A stretch of 64,000 nt of DNA from Lasiodiplodia sp. COLG20 (lineage: Eukaryota > Ascomycota > Dothideomycetes > Botryosphaeriales > Botryosphaeriaceae), in assembly GCA_009801085.1 (NCBI GenBank), contig VNWV01000004.1, forward strand, positions 1,364,001-1,428,000, in the 5' to 3' direction. How positions within the stretch are numbered: the first letter of the stretch is position 1; every line of letters starts with the position of its first letter. The notes below the pieces were generated by a model. It was not told the origin of the DNA. It made no database searches and was given only the letters and a program-made list of their open reading frames with translations. Positions 1 through 10,406 of this stretch are shown here, piece by piece. The translations under genes and the position numbers were made by a program.

Positions 1-969
1 GATTATCAGTGGGATAGTATGCGCGAGCCGCAGGAGTGGGGGGATGGAGGCATGTATGGCGAGGAGTGGAGTGCGATGCACAAGCGGTTTCGACGTGGTC
101 TGAACAAGATGGTTTCGTGGTACAAAGAGCAAGGTTCCGCAGGTCATCCCGACGAGGCCGTCGAAGATGAAGAGGAGGAGGAGGATCTTGTTTTGGTCTT
201 GGTCACTCATGGTGCTGGCTGCAACGCCTTGATCGGCGCCCTAACCAACCAGCCAGTCCTTCTGGATGTTGGCATGGCTTCGCTGACCATGGCTCTCAAG
301 AAGCAGCCTTCAGATCAACCGCCGTCGGAACCAGTGAGCCGCACGTCTTCGCCTTTCAACGAGCGTCGCAGGTCCGGTCTTGAAAACGCGCTAGCGGACC
401 AGTACGAAATGGTCATCGTTGCGTCGACGGAGCATCTGCGCGTTGGTGCTGATCCTGCTCGACCTGCTCTTCTGGCGGACAACTCGCTTGACCAAATCAG
501 TGATTTTCAGCGTCGCCATGCTGGAAGCTCTATGGAGAACATGGGAGACACCGGACGCAGGACAAGCAGTTCATTGGGCAGCATGAGGCGCAGCTCAACT
601 GTCCACTCTCTCACAAGGAGCTATACACCCGGCCACGGGCGTCATACGCCCAGCAGCCCGAATCTTGGTCCGACAACTGGGCTGTGGAGCAAGCCGGCTC
701 CTAAAGAAGAAGGAGCTCCCGCGACGAACAACGGAGCTAGTACAGCAGACTTTCTGCTAAACTTTGGAGCGACTGACGCCGCCAGTCCCAAGCAGGAAGT
801 AGTAGTCCCAGAGAAGGAAGAAGCTCAAGATGACATTGCGCCACTGCCTCCTAATATCGGCCGATCGATGAGCCAGCATGGACTCTGGGGCTCTGTCCCG
901 TCGGGTGCGCGTACGGAGAAGGAGAGAGGGCCGAAGAGACGTTGGACTATCAACGAGCAAGATGCTTGA
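1..969 (+). CDS. Histidine phosphatase (phosphoglycerate mutase-like) family protein, 3' part only
   Basis: The reading frame is open from the first base and ends at a TGA at 967-969, so the N-terminal part, including the expected RHG catalytic motif, lies outside the window. What remains shows the second half of a histidine phosphatase core: a buried strand followed by VTHGAGCNALIGAL, which fits the family's late catalytic His segment (strand, then H-G-x-x). An acidic stretch (residues about 55-65 of the visible part) precedes it. The C-terminal 200 residues are Ser/Pro/Arg-rich and low complexity, typical of a fungal-specific tail rather than a folded domain. Substrate cannot be deduced; fungal members include fructose-bisphosphatase-like and generic phosphatases. 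No intron is needed in the visible part. Confidence 0.7.
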   Translation, partial: DYQWDSMREPQEWGDGGMYGEEWSAMHKRFRRGLNKMVSWYKEQGSAGHPDEAVEDEEEEEDLVLVLVTHGAGCNALIGALTNQPVLLDVGMASLTMALKKQPSDQPPSEPVSRTSSPFNERRRSGLENALADQYEMVIVASTEHLRVGADPARPALLADNSLDQISDFQRRHAGSSMENMGDTGRRTSSSLGSMRRSSTVHSLTRSYTPGHGRHTPSSPNLGPTTGLWSKPAPKEEGAPATNNGASTADFLLNFGATDAASPKQEVVVPEKEEAQDDIAPLPPNIGRSMSQHGLWGSVPSGARTEKERGPKRRWTINEQDA

Positions 970-1360
970 AAGAGTAGAAGACTTTAGCATTGATGTATCA
1001 TTATGGGTAGGGTGAGCTATTAGAGCGTCGGCGTTTCGGGGGTTTTTGACGGGTTGCATATTGCATGAAGGCATTCGCAAATGTTTCGGCAACCATTTTT
1101 TATTCTAGCTTGTCTGCACGGCTCGATACCCTTAGAAAGAACATATGGAACAAATGCTCATGCACTGCACGGTACTTGCGAAGGGTATGTCTTGGCGTCA
1201 CGTGGACGCGTTGATAAGGTTGTTGATTGTTAAGCAGGCGCGCTGACGCAACGGGGATGCGTCGCGCCTGCGCTTCAGACAGGAGCACCGCCCGCATCCT
1301 TCTTCGCCCTCACACCCCATGGCACTGCATTCCGCCGGCTAAGCTCCTGATCTCGACACA
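970..1360. other. Intergenic, between phosphatase-like gene and GPI8
   Basis: About 390 bp between two genes on the same strand. It must hold the 3' UTR of the first gene and the promoter of GPI8. A pyrimidine-rich run at about 1295-1320 is the usual kind of sequence just upstream of fungal start codons. I see no repeat or RNA gene. Confidence 0.6.
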
Positions 1361-2594
1361 ATGCGTTCTTTCGGCGCCGCTCAGCTCCTTATTGGGCTGT
1401 GCCTCCTGGCTGCGCTCAGTTGGGCGGAGCATACATCCAACTGGGCCGTCCTGGTCTCGACGTCCCGCTTCTGGTTCAACTACCGTCACCTCGCCAATGT
1501 GCTTTCGCTCTACCGTACCGTCAAGCGTCTCGGCATCCCCGACTCGCAGATTATCCTCATGCTCCCCGACGACATGGCATGCAATCCGCGCAACGCCTTC
1601 CCCGGTACCGTGTACAACAATGCAGACCGGGCGCTAGATCTGTACGGTGATAACATAGAGGTGGACTACCGCGGATACGAGGTGACTGTGGAAAATTTCA
1701 TCCGCCTCATGACGGACCGCGTTGGCGAGGACATGCCGCGCAGTAAACGCCTCTTGACCGACGACCGAAGCAATATTTTGGTCTACATGACGGGCCATGG
1801 CGGCAACGAGTTCTTGAAGTTTCAGGATGCCGAGGAGATCAGCGCGTTTGATCTTGCGGATGCCTTTGAACAGATGTGGGAGAAGAAGCGGTAAGCAAAG
1901 CTGCAGGAAGATGGCATGAGCTGAAGCTAACGCGCGCTTGCACAGCTACCACGAGATGCTCTTCATGATTGACACGTGCCAAGCCAACACCATGTATAGC
2001 AAATTCTACTCGCCTAACATCATCGCCACCGGGTCCTCGGAGATTGACCAGTCGTCGTATTCGCATCATGCAGACAACGACGTGGGTGTGGCCGTTATCG
2101 ACCGCTACACCTACTACAACCTTGAGTTTCTTGAGACGCAGGTCAAGGATTCGTCGTCTAAATTGACCCTTGGTGACCTTTTCGATAGCTACGATGAGGC
2201 CAAGATTCACAGCCACCCTGGTATCAGGTACGACCTCTTTCAAGGCGGAGAGAAGGCGGCTCGAGACAGGCTGGTCATGGATTTCTTTGGAAACGTGCAG
2301 AATGTCGAGGTCGAAGGTGTAGGGCGCAATGAAACGAAGCTTGAGGAAGAGCTGGAGTATCTGAGCCGGTTGATCGAAGCTGCAAAGCAAAAAGCCAACG
2401 AAACCGAGACTGCGGCAGCGTATAATGTAGGCGTTGATAAGGACGAGGTAGCAGTCGAACCGAAGACTGCGAAGAAGTTTGAAGGAGCAGCCAAGGTTGA
2501 GCGAGATGACGGATGGAGCAAGCAAATCATTGGACTCTCTGCGGCAATAGGCATTGCCGGTGTTTGGGTAGCCGGATCATGGCTCGAGTCTTGA
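1361..2594 (+). CDS. GPI8: GPI-anchor transamidase catalytic subunit (PIG-K/GPI8)
   Basis: Two exons, 1361-1890 and 1946-2594, joined over a 55-nt intron with a GCTAAC branch site; 392 residues, close to the yeast and human proteins. It is the C13-family cysteine protease of the ER-membrane GPI transamidase, which cleaves the C-terminal signal of a precursor and attaches the GPI anchor. Visible features: signal peptide at residues 1-22, protease core from about 26 to 290, catalytic His146 in YMTGHGGNE and Cys188 in MIDTCQAN, and a C-terminal hydrophobic segment (about 370-388) that anchors it facing the lumen. The join restores the conserved [13 protein letters not shown] sequence. Clients in this window could include the chitin-binding protein at 29554. 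Confidence 0.95.
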
Positions 2595-3668
2595 GCTCTC
2601 TTTCTTCAATTCATTTTTCCCCGCTCCTGTCGCGCCGTACGAAGTTCCCTCGGAAGGGAGCCGCTTGGGTGGTTGAGAAAGTGGCTTCTAACCCAAATTG
2701 TTCCAGAATATCCAGGATCCCTTCCTCGACGCTGGCCAAGCTGGGAATAACGAAGTTTAGCGGCGGACGTATCCGGCGCATGGGACAGTCATAGAAAGAC
2801 GATTATGGTTACGCTAAACAGAAACTAGCGCCGTTTTTGCAGATCGCCAGGCATAAGCGTGCAGGAATAGAAGGAGGCGGTGGATCTGCAGACAAGGTAG
2901 AAACTATGGCGCAGTACTTCGGAGTGAAAGGTTCCGGCAGGTGTATCAGGTGAGCACAGTGACCCGCGAGATGCTGCAACAACCAACGACACTACGCTGC
3001 GAAGACAACAGGTTGTCGGCGATGATTTGTCAAGGGCTGGTACGGTGTCGTCCCGGCGGCTCGTATTCTCGTTGTATCGGACGATATGGGGCCAAGAAGT
3101 TGGCCGTAGTCGAGCGGGGTGTGGCTGAGCCGCACGGGATGGTAGCGGAGACCGGATAGGTTTCGTGTGGGAGTGCCGGATTGGGAGATGGTGTGGTGTT
3201 TTTGGCGAGCAAACGCCTCACCGTGGTCTCACAAGCTTTCGTCCGACAGCGCCAAGGTCTGCTAAGCAGCAGCAATGGGCACAGCTTTCGCTACCTCGGT
3301 TTGTTTTCGACAGCTTTGTCTGCTTTCTTGAATGCATTCTCCTCGGCTCACAGCGTCCGGTTCTCTCCATTGGCCGCCAGGAGCCCTGTTGAAACCCTCT
3401 ACAAGTGTCAGTCATGTCGTATCGCGGAGTCGACCCAGAAGTTAGTCGACAGCTCTATTCTATCGGAACTAGAGACGGCCGGACTCGGTGCTGCCGTTCA
3501 ATGGATATTGGATATAAATATACGGCGATGGCCTCGCCTTCATCTCAATCAACCACCACTCCTCAGCTCTCCTCCTCTCTTCAATAATTGATAATTGCGA
3601 TACCTGCCGGCAGGATCACCTAATCATTGCCCTTTGTCTAATCCATAATACCCGGCCCCACCACCAAC
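2595..3668. other. Intergenic, upstream of Egh16-like gene
   Basis: About 1.07 kb. The first part must hold the GPI8 3' UTR. Short open frames on both strands (for example around 3180-3590) do not resemble any family I know and overlap each other. The last 150 bp look like a strong core promoter (TATA-like box, then a long C/T-rich leader). Confidence 0.6.
3513..3520 (+). promoter_or_regulatory. TATA-like box of the Egh16-like gene
   Basis: TATAAATA lies about 150 bp upstream of the ATG at 3669 and is followed by a C/T-rich leader with many TCAATC/CTCC runs (3537-3595), the arrangement seen in highly expressed fungal secreted-protein genes. This is inferred from sequence only. Confidence 0.45.
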
Positions 3669-4873
3669 ATGCACTTCTCCGCCATTGTTGCAGCAGTCAT
3701 CTGTGCTTCCAGCCCTCTGGTGGCCGGCCACGCCGCCATCATCGGTGCTCAGGGTGATGCTGGCGGAAATGGATCTGCCATTGGAGGTAGGTCTTCCACT
3801 TCTTCGGGCCTTAATACTACTACTAACAGCCACCAGTTGTTGGCAGCACGCCTCGTGATGGTACCAGGCGTAACCCCTTCCAGGCCGATGCTACCCGTTT
3901 CCGAGGCGATGCTGCAGACACCTGCGGGGAGACCATTGGAGCAGGTACCAACGACGTCGAGTCGGGTACTCAGCAGGTCCTTGCTGCCTCTGGCAACACC
4001 CTGCCCCAAGTCAGCGCCGGTGGCCAGCTCCAAATGACCCTCCACCAGGTCAACTCTGACGGTGCCGGCCCCTACACCTGCATGATCGACCCCACTGGCA
4101 CCGGCACGCAGTGGACACAGATCAACGTCGCTCAGAACGTCCCCGGCAGCCGAAGGGGCCGCAACAGAGACGGCGAAGCCACCGACTTTGTAAGTTCCAC
4201 ACCACCCCTTTTCTGCCCCGTACTCGTTGTCGTTGGCACACACACACACAGTGCTGATCCGCCGCCGCTGCAGTCTCTCGTCGCCGACATGCCCGCCGGT
4301 ATGAGTTGCACTGGCACTGTTGCTGGCCAGACGAATGTTTGCATGGTCCGCTGCCAGAATCCTGCTCGCGCGGGCCCCTTCGGAGGATGTGTGCCTGTCC
4401 AGCAGGCCGGCGCCGGCGCAAACAATGCTGCTGCAACTCCTGCTGCCGGCGGTGCTGCTGGTATTGCCACTCCTGCTGCCGGTGCTGCCGGTGCTGGCAC
4501 TGCCGGCACTGCTGGTACTGCCGGCACTGCCGGTACTTCTGGTACTGCCGGGTCCGCTGGCACTGCCGGCACTGCCGGTTCTGCCGGGCTTAGTGCTGGT
4601 GCCACAACCGGTACCAATAATGCATTTGGCCAGTCCGCTGCTGGCGCGGCTGACTCAGCTGCCGCTGATGCCCAGGAGGAGGAAGAAGAAGAGGAGGACG
4701 AGGACGAAGATGAGGAGGACAGGAAGAAAGCAAGATCTGAGCAGAGTACTTCTGGTCAAGCTGACTCGGCCGCTGCCGATGCCGCCGACCGTGAGAATGA
4801 AGCGGAAGACAAGGCGGAGGACAGGGCCGCCAAGGTGATCCGGCGCCGCGTCAAGATCAACTTGATTGCCTAA
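3669..4873 (+). CDS. Egh16-like secreted protein (appressorium-associated GAS1/GEgh16 type), copy 1
   Basis: Three exons: 3669-3786, 3837-4189 and 4274-4873 (introns 50 and 84 nt), giving 356 residues. Members of this family are secreted proteins induced during appressorium formation in cereal-infecting fungi; their biochemical role is unknown. Seen here: signal peptide (about 1-20), then the conserved domain with the block [13 protein letters not shown], a GDAADTCGE motif, [12 protein letters not shown] and the final [17 protein letters not shown]. After the domain comes a Gly-Thr-Ala repeat (about residues 227-270), an acidic run of Glu/Asp (about 290-310) and a basic end. Intron 2 contains a (CA)7 repeat. 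A paralogue lies at 27311. This copy keeps the more canonical family sequence of the two. Confidence 0.9.
4237..4250. repeat. (CA)7 microsatellite in intron 2 of the Egh16-like gene
   Basis: Seven CA units lie between the donor at 4190 and the acceptor at 4273. Length variation here would not change the protein. Confidence 0.9.
4488..4593 (+). repeat. Imperfect 9-bp tandem repeat encoding Gly-Thr-Ala
   Basis: About a dozen degenerate copies of a GGY-ACT-GCY unit in frame with the third exon of the Egh16-like gene. Some units carry Ser codons in place of Thr. It codes a flexible, glycosylatable linker after the conserved domain. Confidence 0.8.
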
Positions 4874-5067
4874 ACCGGGAACATGGAACTGTCAGGTAAT
4901 GGCTACAAGATCTAGGAGGGTATCCGTTATGAATATGGTTTTGTCGTAAACTGTCAAGGTTATCCATTCACATATTGTAACTCGAGGGTCTTTGGTAGAA
5001 TATTGTATTTTAACAAAATCCTTCGTGATTGGAAAGACTTTAGGAATGTGAAGTACTACCGGTGGCA

Positions 5068-7629
5068 TCAGACTTCAGCCAGCACTTTTCCATCCTTGTT
5101 CACAACCACGATGGCTGCTGTTCTTCCGGCCAAGGAAGCCTCGGTAACCAAGCCATTTGCATCCCACTTGAAGTCAACTTCCCCTCCGCCCCTCAGCCTC
5201 AATCCCTTGACACTACCACCACCCCAGCGAGCAGGGATAGCCGGACCCAGCACCACGGTCTTTGCTTCTCCCGAGAAGACGGGCAAGTCCACCACCAGCA
5301 TACTCAACATGGCCCCCGCAAGACCGAAGTTGGCGTCTATTTGGAAGGGCGTGTCGTGCGCGCTATACATGCTAAACCCATTGCCGGCAAAGTTCCTGGC
5401 AATGGCGTAACGCAGCTCGGCATCAGCCTGGTCGGTGTTGTTGAGGCGCGCCCAGCACGCCGAGCGCCACACCTTGCCCCAGCCGGCGTCGGCGTCCGGG
5501 CCCGTGCCGTTGCCACGGGCGGTGAGGGCGGCATCGACGGCATCCGTGACGGTCGAGTTGGCGTAGCCCGACAGGATGGAGGCGATGCTGTAGCCCGGGT
5601 ACCAGCCGACGAGGTGTGACAGGTGGCGGTGGGTGTCGGTGGGAATGTCCAGACCAGTCACTTCGGTGGGGGCTTTGAACTCCTTGATGCCGCCCCACGA
5701 CTCGTCAATGTGCAGGCCGGTGTCGAGGTTGCTGAGAGCGGACGATGCGTTGGAGAGGAACGCTGCGTCCGTCTCGATTTGCAGTGATCCGGCCACCTCG
5801 ACATACGTCAAGACCTGGTGGATGAGCTGTTGGAAATGCGTGCAGCCAAATGTAGTGACGGGCTGCTCGGGACTGTTGCACGGATTCACGACGAGCGTGC
5901 CGTCCTTGAACCATTGGTCCTGCTGGAGCTGGGAGAGCCAGAACTCGGCAATGCCGCGAATAAGAGGATATCCTTGTGTGGAGAACCACGTCGTGTTGCC
6001 GGTGTAGTCGAAGTGATCGTACACGTGCTGCATCATCCAGACGCCGGAAATCATGTCTGTGGGCTGGTTAGCACTGGGCGAGCATCGGGTCAGGGGGTGG
6101 CAGACAGTTTGCCCAACGGAGGTCACTGTTCATTCCTGTGTGTCCAAAGATGTTCGATGCGCCATCTAGGACCCATCCCGGCGCGTTGTATAGAAGCTCG
6201 GCCGTCTGAGACCCACGCGGAACCCACGTATCTTGCATGTAGTCCCACAGGCCAGCCTGGAGCTGGCCAAGCCCCGTCTGATCCGCTATCCAGTAGTTCA
6301 TCTCCAGGTTGATGTCTCCGTGGTAGTCGACGGCCCACGCGCCCTCTAGCGTTTGGCTCCACTTTCCTTGCAGATTCGCCGGCAACACGCCCGGCCTGGC
6401 AGACGAAATTAGCATGTGTCTGGCGTAGTCGAAGAGCAGTGACTCGAGATACGCATCGCCAAGGCCTGCTTCGGTGGCATTGTAGCGATTAATGAGCTCT
6501 GAAAGTTCCACACCCGCAGAGCTGTTTGTGTCGGGCAGATCCAAGACGAAAGCGCCAGTGAGGTCAGTGTAGTCGGCGAGATGGCGCTCCAGGAGACGCT
6601 TGCTGGAGTAGTCAGCGGCTGCCGAAATGACTGCCTCGACCTTGGGTCCTGGATCGGGGCCTTTGAAAGAGAAGCCGCTCTCTGCATTGCCAGCTTTTTG
6701 GTCGTGATTTGTTTCGGCGGCGATGATGAAAGTCAACGAAGACGTGTTCTTCGCAGAGCCCACCGTCAAGGCGCCATTGCTACAGGAGTAGTTGGCGGCT
6801 CCAATGAGCTGGGCAACAGCCGTGTACTTCATTCCTTCCGGCGGTCCAGCCTGGGTCAAGCCATTTACCTGGACCCGTGCGGCGTTGCAGGTGAAGTTGT
6901 TTAATCCGTCATCCGCTTGCTGATTCTCAAACGAAACCGTGACCGAGGGTAGAGAATTCTGAGCGCTCAGTTCGTAGACGCAAACAAGATCAGGATAGCT
7001 GCAGTAGACAGTGCTGGTGAAGGCGTTACCGTCCTGGTCTTGAAAGGTAGTCGAATGGACTCCTGCTGCCAGGTCGAGGGAGCGGTTGTACTCGCCAGAA
7101 AACGACGTGACGCCGTCGATGGCAACGCTGAAATTGCCCAACACGCGGAAGGACCCATAGTTGTCGAAATTGCCCAAGAGCTCCGAGACGTCTGCGAGGT
7201 TGTCAGCAGGCGTCAGTGGGCCGAGCTGGACAACGCACTCCCAGTCCCGTTCTGCCAGACCCACTCCTGGATGCCCGGCAAGTACTCGTACTTCGGCGTC
7301 GTGGGGTTACCGCCCGTGTAATTCTGCAGCCGTGTAAGCGAGGCGGCGGTGGTGAGTGGATGTGCGTACGCTGGCTTCAAATGGACCGCCAGACCAGAGA
7401 GAGTCGACGTTCAGGCTGAGCTTCTCTACCCCTTGATCGCTGAAGGGCAATGCTGCCGGATTCCTTAGCAGCCGAAGTGTTGAGTGCCGGAGGACTCACC
7501 ACCCAGCTTTCCATTGCCGACGGGGAAGGCTTCCCTGATGATGTCTGGAAAGGTCGCAGGCGTCGACGACCACAGGCTTTTCGCCTCGGCCAGTCCCCAG
7601 GTCAAGCTCGCAACGAAAAGTCCGATCAT
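5068..7629 (-). CDS. Secreted glycoside hydrolase family 95 protein (alpha-L-fucosidase type)
   Basis: Five exons on the minus strand: 7629-7500, 7452-7370, 7323-7239, 7191-6106, 6056-5068; introns of 46-49 nt; 790 residues, the usual GH95 length. GH95 enzymes remove terminal alpha-L-fucose (some act on alpha-L-galactose) by inversion. Seen: signal peptide [17 protein letters not shown]-terminal beta-domain block FPVGNGKLG and SLWSGGPFE; the catalytic (alpha/alpha)6 barrel with [12 protein letters not shown], a [13 protein letters not shown] segment preceded by WGGIKEF, and [12 protein letters not shown] near the end. Relative to the bacterial enzyme AfcA the first of the two conserved Asn in the HxNIN segment appears to be Asp. 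The start was set at 7629 because the next upstream in-frame codon that could initiate is not ATG. Intron 4 uses a GTCTGC donor. Confidence 0.9.
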
Positions 7630-8216
7630 CCTGGCGGTCGAATCCAATGGCCCTGCACCTGGCCGTATGCTCGCCTGATATATGATGCCATAGCTTCATT
7701 TGGAGTCCGTGTTCCTGGCGGGGGTCATGCCGTATTCAGCCGCGGAGCGCTGCAGTACCCCGCTGTTTGAACCTCCGCTTCGCCTGCTTGCCTAGGCCGT
7801 TTTTCCACCAACGGTCGAAGAGACCGAGATGAGATCCGCTACTTGAGATCAGTAAGACCAGGGTGTTGATCGCTTGGGTCCACTTTCATACATAGCGACG
7901 AAAAAGCCTACTCGCGACTTACTCAATCGGGTAGTGTGAGCACAATTTAGCGCGTGATTTGGAACATGATTCAGAGCTGGCTGCGAAAAAGAAAAGAAAC
8001 CCATCTTAACCGGCTGGACGGTTGATGGCTAGCGGATCGCCGGGTCGTTCCTCAGCGCCTCTCTGCCACTGGACCCCGCTTCACCGCCTTCCCGGCCGCC
8101 CAAAAATTTCCAGGCCGCGCGCAAGCACACCCCCGAACCAACTCTCCATCCACTGACGAATCCCTCTCCCCTATACAGACTTCGCTCCCGAAGTCGTCAA
8201 TTTCCAGCCGCCCACT
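7630..8216. other. Divergent promoter region between GH95 and RRP8
   Basis: A 587-bp head-to-head spacer. The side next to RRP8 (8040-8215) is C-rich, with many CCxCC runs. I see no repeat, RNA gene or further coding sequence. Confidence 0.6.
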
Positions 8217-9860
8217 ATGTTTGCGGTCCCAGGCTGGAACCTTTCCGCGCCGCTCAAGGCCGAAGCGCCCACACCAAAAGCCGGTGGCGCCAATGGCTCG
8301 AAGAAGCGCAAGAGAAAGGAGGGCAAGCAGCAGGGCACCCAAGTCAGCGGCGAGAATGTAGGCGACATGTGGGCCCAGGTGGTCGAGGGCGTGCCGGCTC
8401 CTGCTGCTGCTGCTAAGAGCGACAATAAGAACAAGAAGCAGAGGCGGGAATCTGAGGGCAAGCCTGAGAACAAGAAGGTCGAGGAGGCCCACGGCTCGAA
8501 AAAGAGCGAGGGAAAGAAGAAGGGCAACAAGCATGAGAAGAAACAGAAGGACAAACAACACGATAAGAAGCAGCAGCAACGCGACGTCGAACAACCCGCC
8601 GCTGAAACCATTGTTCCCGCTATTCCAGCCGTCCCGCCGCCGCTCCCGCCGGCGAACACGAAGCTCACCCCTCTCCAAGCTAAGATGCGTGAGAAGTTAG
8701 TAGGCGCGCGCTTCCGGCACCTGAATCAGACGCTCTACACCACGCCATCCCAACACTCGCTCAAGCTCATCGAGGAGGACCCGCAAATATTCAATGAATA
8801 CCACGCTGGCTTCCGGCAGCAGGTCTCCGGCTGGCCTGAAAACCCAGTCGACACCTTCGTCTCGCTCGTTCAAACCCGCGGCGCCGTGCGCGAGAACTGG
8901 CGCGACAAGATCCTCAAGCGCAAGGAAAAGGAGTACACGTCCGGTCGATACCGCAAGCCGGGCGAAGCCCCGCCGGACGAGGCTGAGGACAGCGAAGAGG
9001 AGGAACGGAAGCGCGCTGAGGCGGCGGCGGCGCACCAGCTCAAGCCGCTGCCGCGTACGCGCGGTACCAGCATCATCGCCGACCTGGGCTGCGGAGATGC
9101 AGCCCTGGCCACGAAACTGCTGCCGCACCAGCAGTCGCTGAACCTGCGCGTCCACAGCTTCGACCTCGCCGCGCCCAGCCCGCTCATCACCAAGGCCGAC
9201 ATCGCCAACCTGCCGCTGGAAGACGGCAGCATCGACGTCGCCGTCTTCTGCCTCGCCCTCATGGGCACCAACTGGCTCGACTTCATCGACGAGGCGTGGC
9301 GCGTGCTGCACTGGAAAGGCGAGCTCTGGATCGCCGAGATCAAGTCCCGCTTCGGCCGCGTCAGCAACCCTCGCGAGAAGAAGGTCGTCGACCACAGCGT
9401 CGGCAAGCGCCAGAAGAAGCTGATCGAGGCCGCGCGCAAGAAGAGCGGCGCCGACAAGAAGGACAAGGAGGCCGCCGCCCAGGAAGAGGAAGAAGACCTC
9501 GCCGTCGAGGTCGACGACGTCGCCAGCGGCAAGCAGGAGACGGACGTCTCGACCTTCGTCGAGGTGCTGCGCAAGCGCGGCTTCGTGCTCGACGCCCCGG
9601 ACCCGTCGCGCGAGCGCGACGCCGTCGACCTGCGCAACAAGATGTTCGTCCGCATGAGCTTCGTCAAGGCCGCCGCCCCCGTCAAGGGCAAAAACGTCAA
9701 GGCGAACGAGAAGGTCTATGCCGAGAACGCCGCCCGCCTGGCCGCCGAGTCGGGCAAGACGTACAGGAAGAAAGAGCCCAAGGCCAGGTTCATCGAGGCC
9801 GACGAGGATGGCATCGACGAGTCGGCAGTGCTGAAGCCGTGCTTGTACAAGCAGCGGTAA
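8217..9860 (+). CDS. RRP8: 25S rRNA (adenine-N1) methyltransferase Rrp8
   Basis: Single exon, 547 residues. Rrp8 is the nucleolar SAM-dependent enzyme that makes the m1A in helix 25.1 of the large-subunit rRNA and helps early pre-rRNA processing. The N-terminal 150 residues are Lys/Glu-rich and nuclear-targeting in character. The conserved domain starts at LTPLQAKMREKLVGARFRHLNQ (about 155), with the SAM-binding motif IADLGCGDAALA near 285-296, then DIANLPLEDGSIDVAVFCLALMG split over two motifs and the family block FIDEAWRVLHWKGELWIAE. A charged insertion (about residues 395-450) interrupts the C-terminal part and is longer than in yeast. It is divergent from the GH95 gene and tail-to-tail with DDI1. 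Confidence 0.95.
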   Translation: MFAVPGWNLSAPLKAEAPTPKAGGANGSKKRKRKEGKQQGTQVSGENVGDMWAQVVEGVPAPAAAAKSDNKNKKQRRESEGKPENKKVEEAHGSKKSEGKKKGNKHEKKQKDKQHDKKQQQRDVEQPAAETIVPAIPAVPPPLPPANTKLTPLQAKMREKLVGARFRHLNQTLYTTPSQHSLKLIEEDPQIFNEYHAGFRQQVSGWPENPVDTFVSLVQTRGAVRENWRDKILKRKEKEYTSGRYRKPGEAPPDEAEDSEEEERKRAEAAAAHQLKPLPRTRGTSIIADLGCGDAALATKLLPHQQSLNLRVHSFDLAAPSPLITKADIANLPLEDGSIDVAVFCLALMGTNWLDFIDEAWRVLHWKGELWIAEIKSRFGRVSNPREKKVVDHSVGKRQKKLIEAARKKSGADKKDKEAAAQEEEEDLAVEVDDVASGKQETDVSTFVEVLRKRGFVLDAPDPSRERDAVDLRNKMFVRMSFVKAAAPVKGKNVKANEKVYAENAARLAAESGKTYRKKEPKARFIEADEDGIDESAVLKPCLYKQR

Positions 9861-10406
9861 TTAGCAGAGTAAGCCGGGGATTTTTTCATTTTTCGTGGCG
9901 TTATCGGGGCTTGAGCATGGCGGCTATGGTGGGACAAAACTTTACATGGATTGTTGAACTAGGGAATAATCGAAGTGGCGCATGGTGCCGTGCTACTTCC
10001 TCACACGCACGATGATAAAAAGCAAACAATCATCTGAGACTCGAAATTTCGGGCGCTACACTTCCAACCATACCCATCAGCCATGAATGCCCGCCAAGAG
10101 AGTTCCTCCAGTGGCTGACATGCTTGCGATCTGCGGCAATTGGTGTGGAAATGCGAGGACAGCGGGTTGCTATTGCTTTATATTTGAGGAAAGGGTGAGC
10201 AGAAAATAGTCAGGGGGGCGTTGGATGCGAAAGAGAAGTTATGGGTAGAGAAAAAGTGACCGCAAAGCGCCGAACCATGATCTATGCCGCCCACCATGCA
10301 TCAATCTCCCTATTCGACCGGTTGTCCTGTCCTGGTAAGCCCGTTATCGCTAGTCGACCTTGTGCTTCTTCGTGAAGCTGACTCCTAAAGTATGCTTTCT
10401 CTCCGC
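9861..10406. other. Tail-to-tail intergenic region, RRP8 / DDI1
   Basis: About 545 bp that should hold the two 3' UTRs. Nothing else recognisable. Confidence 0.6.
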
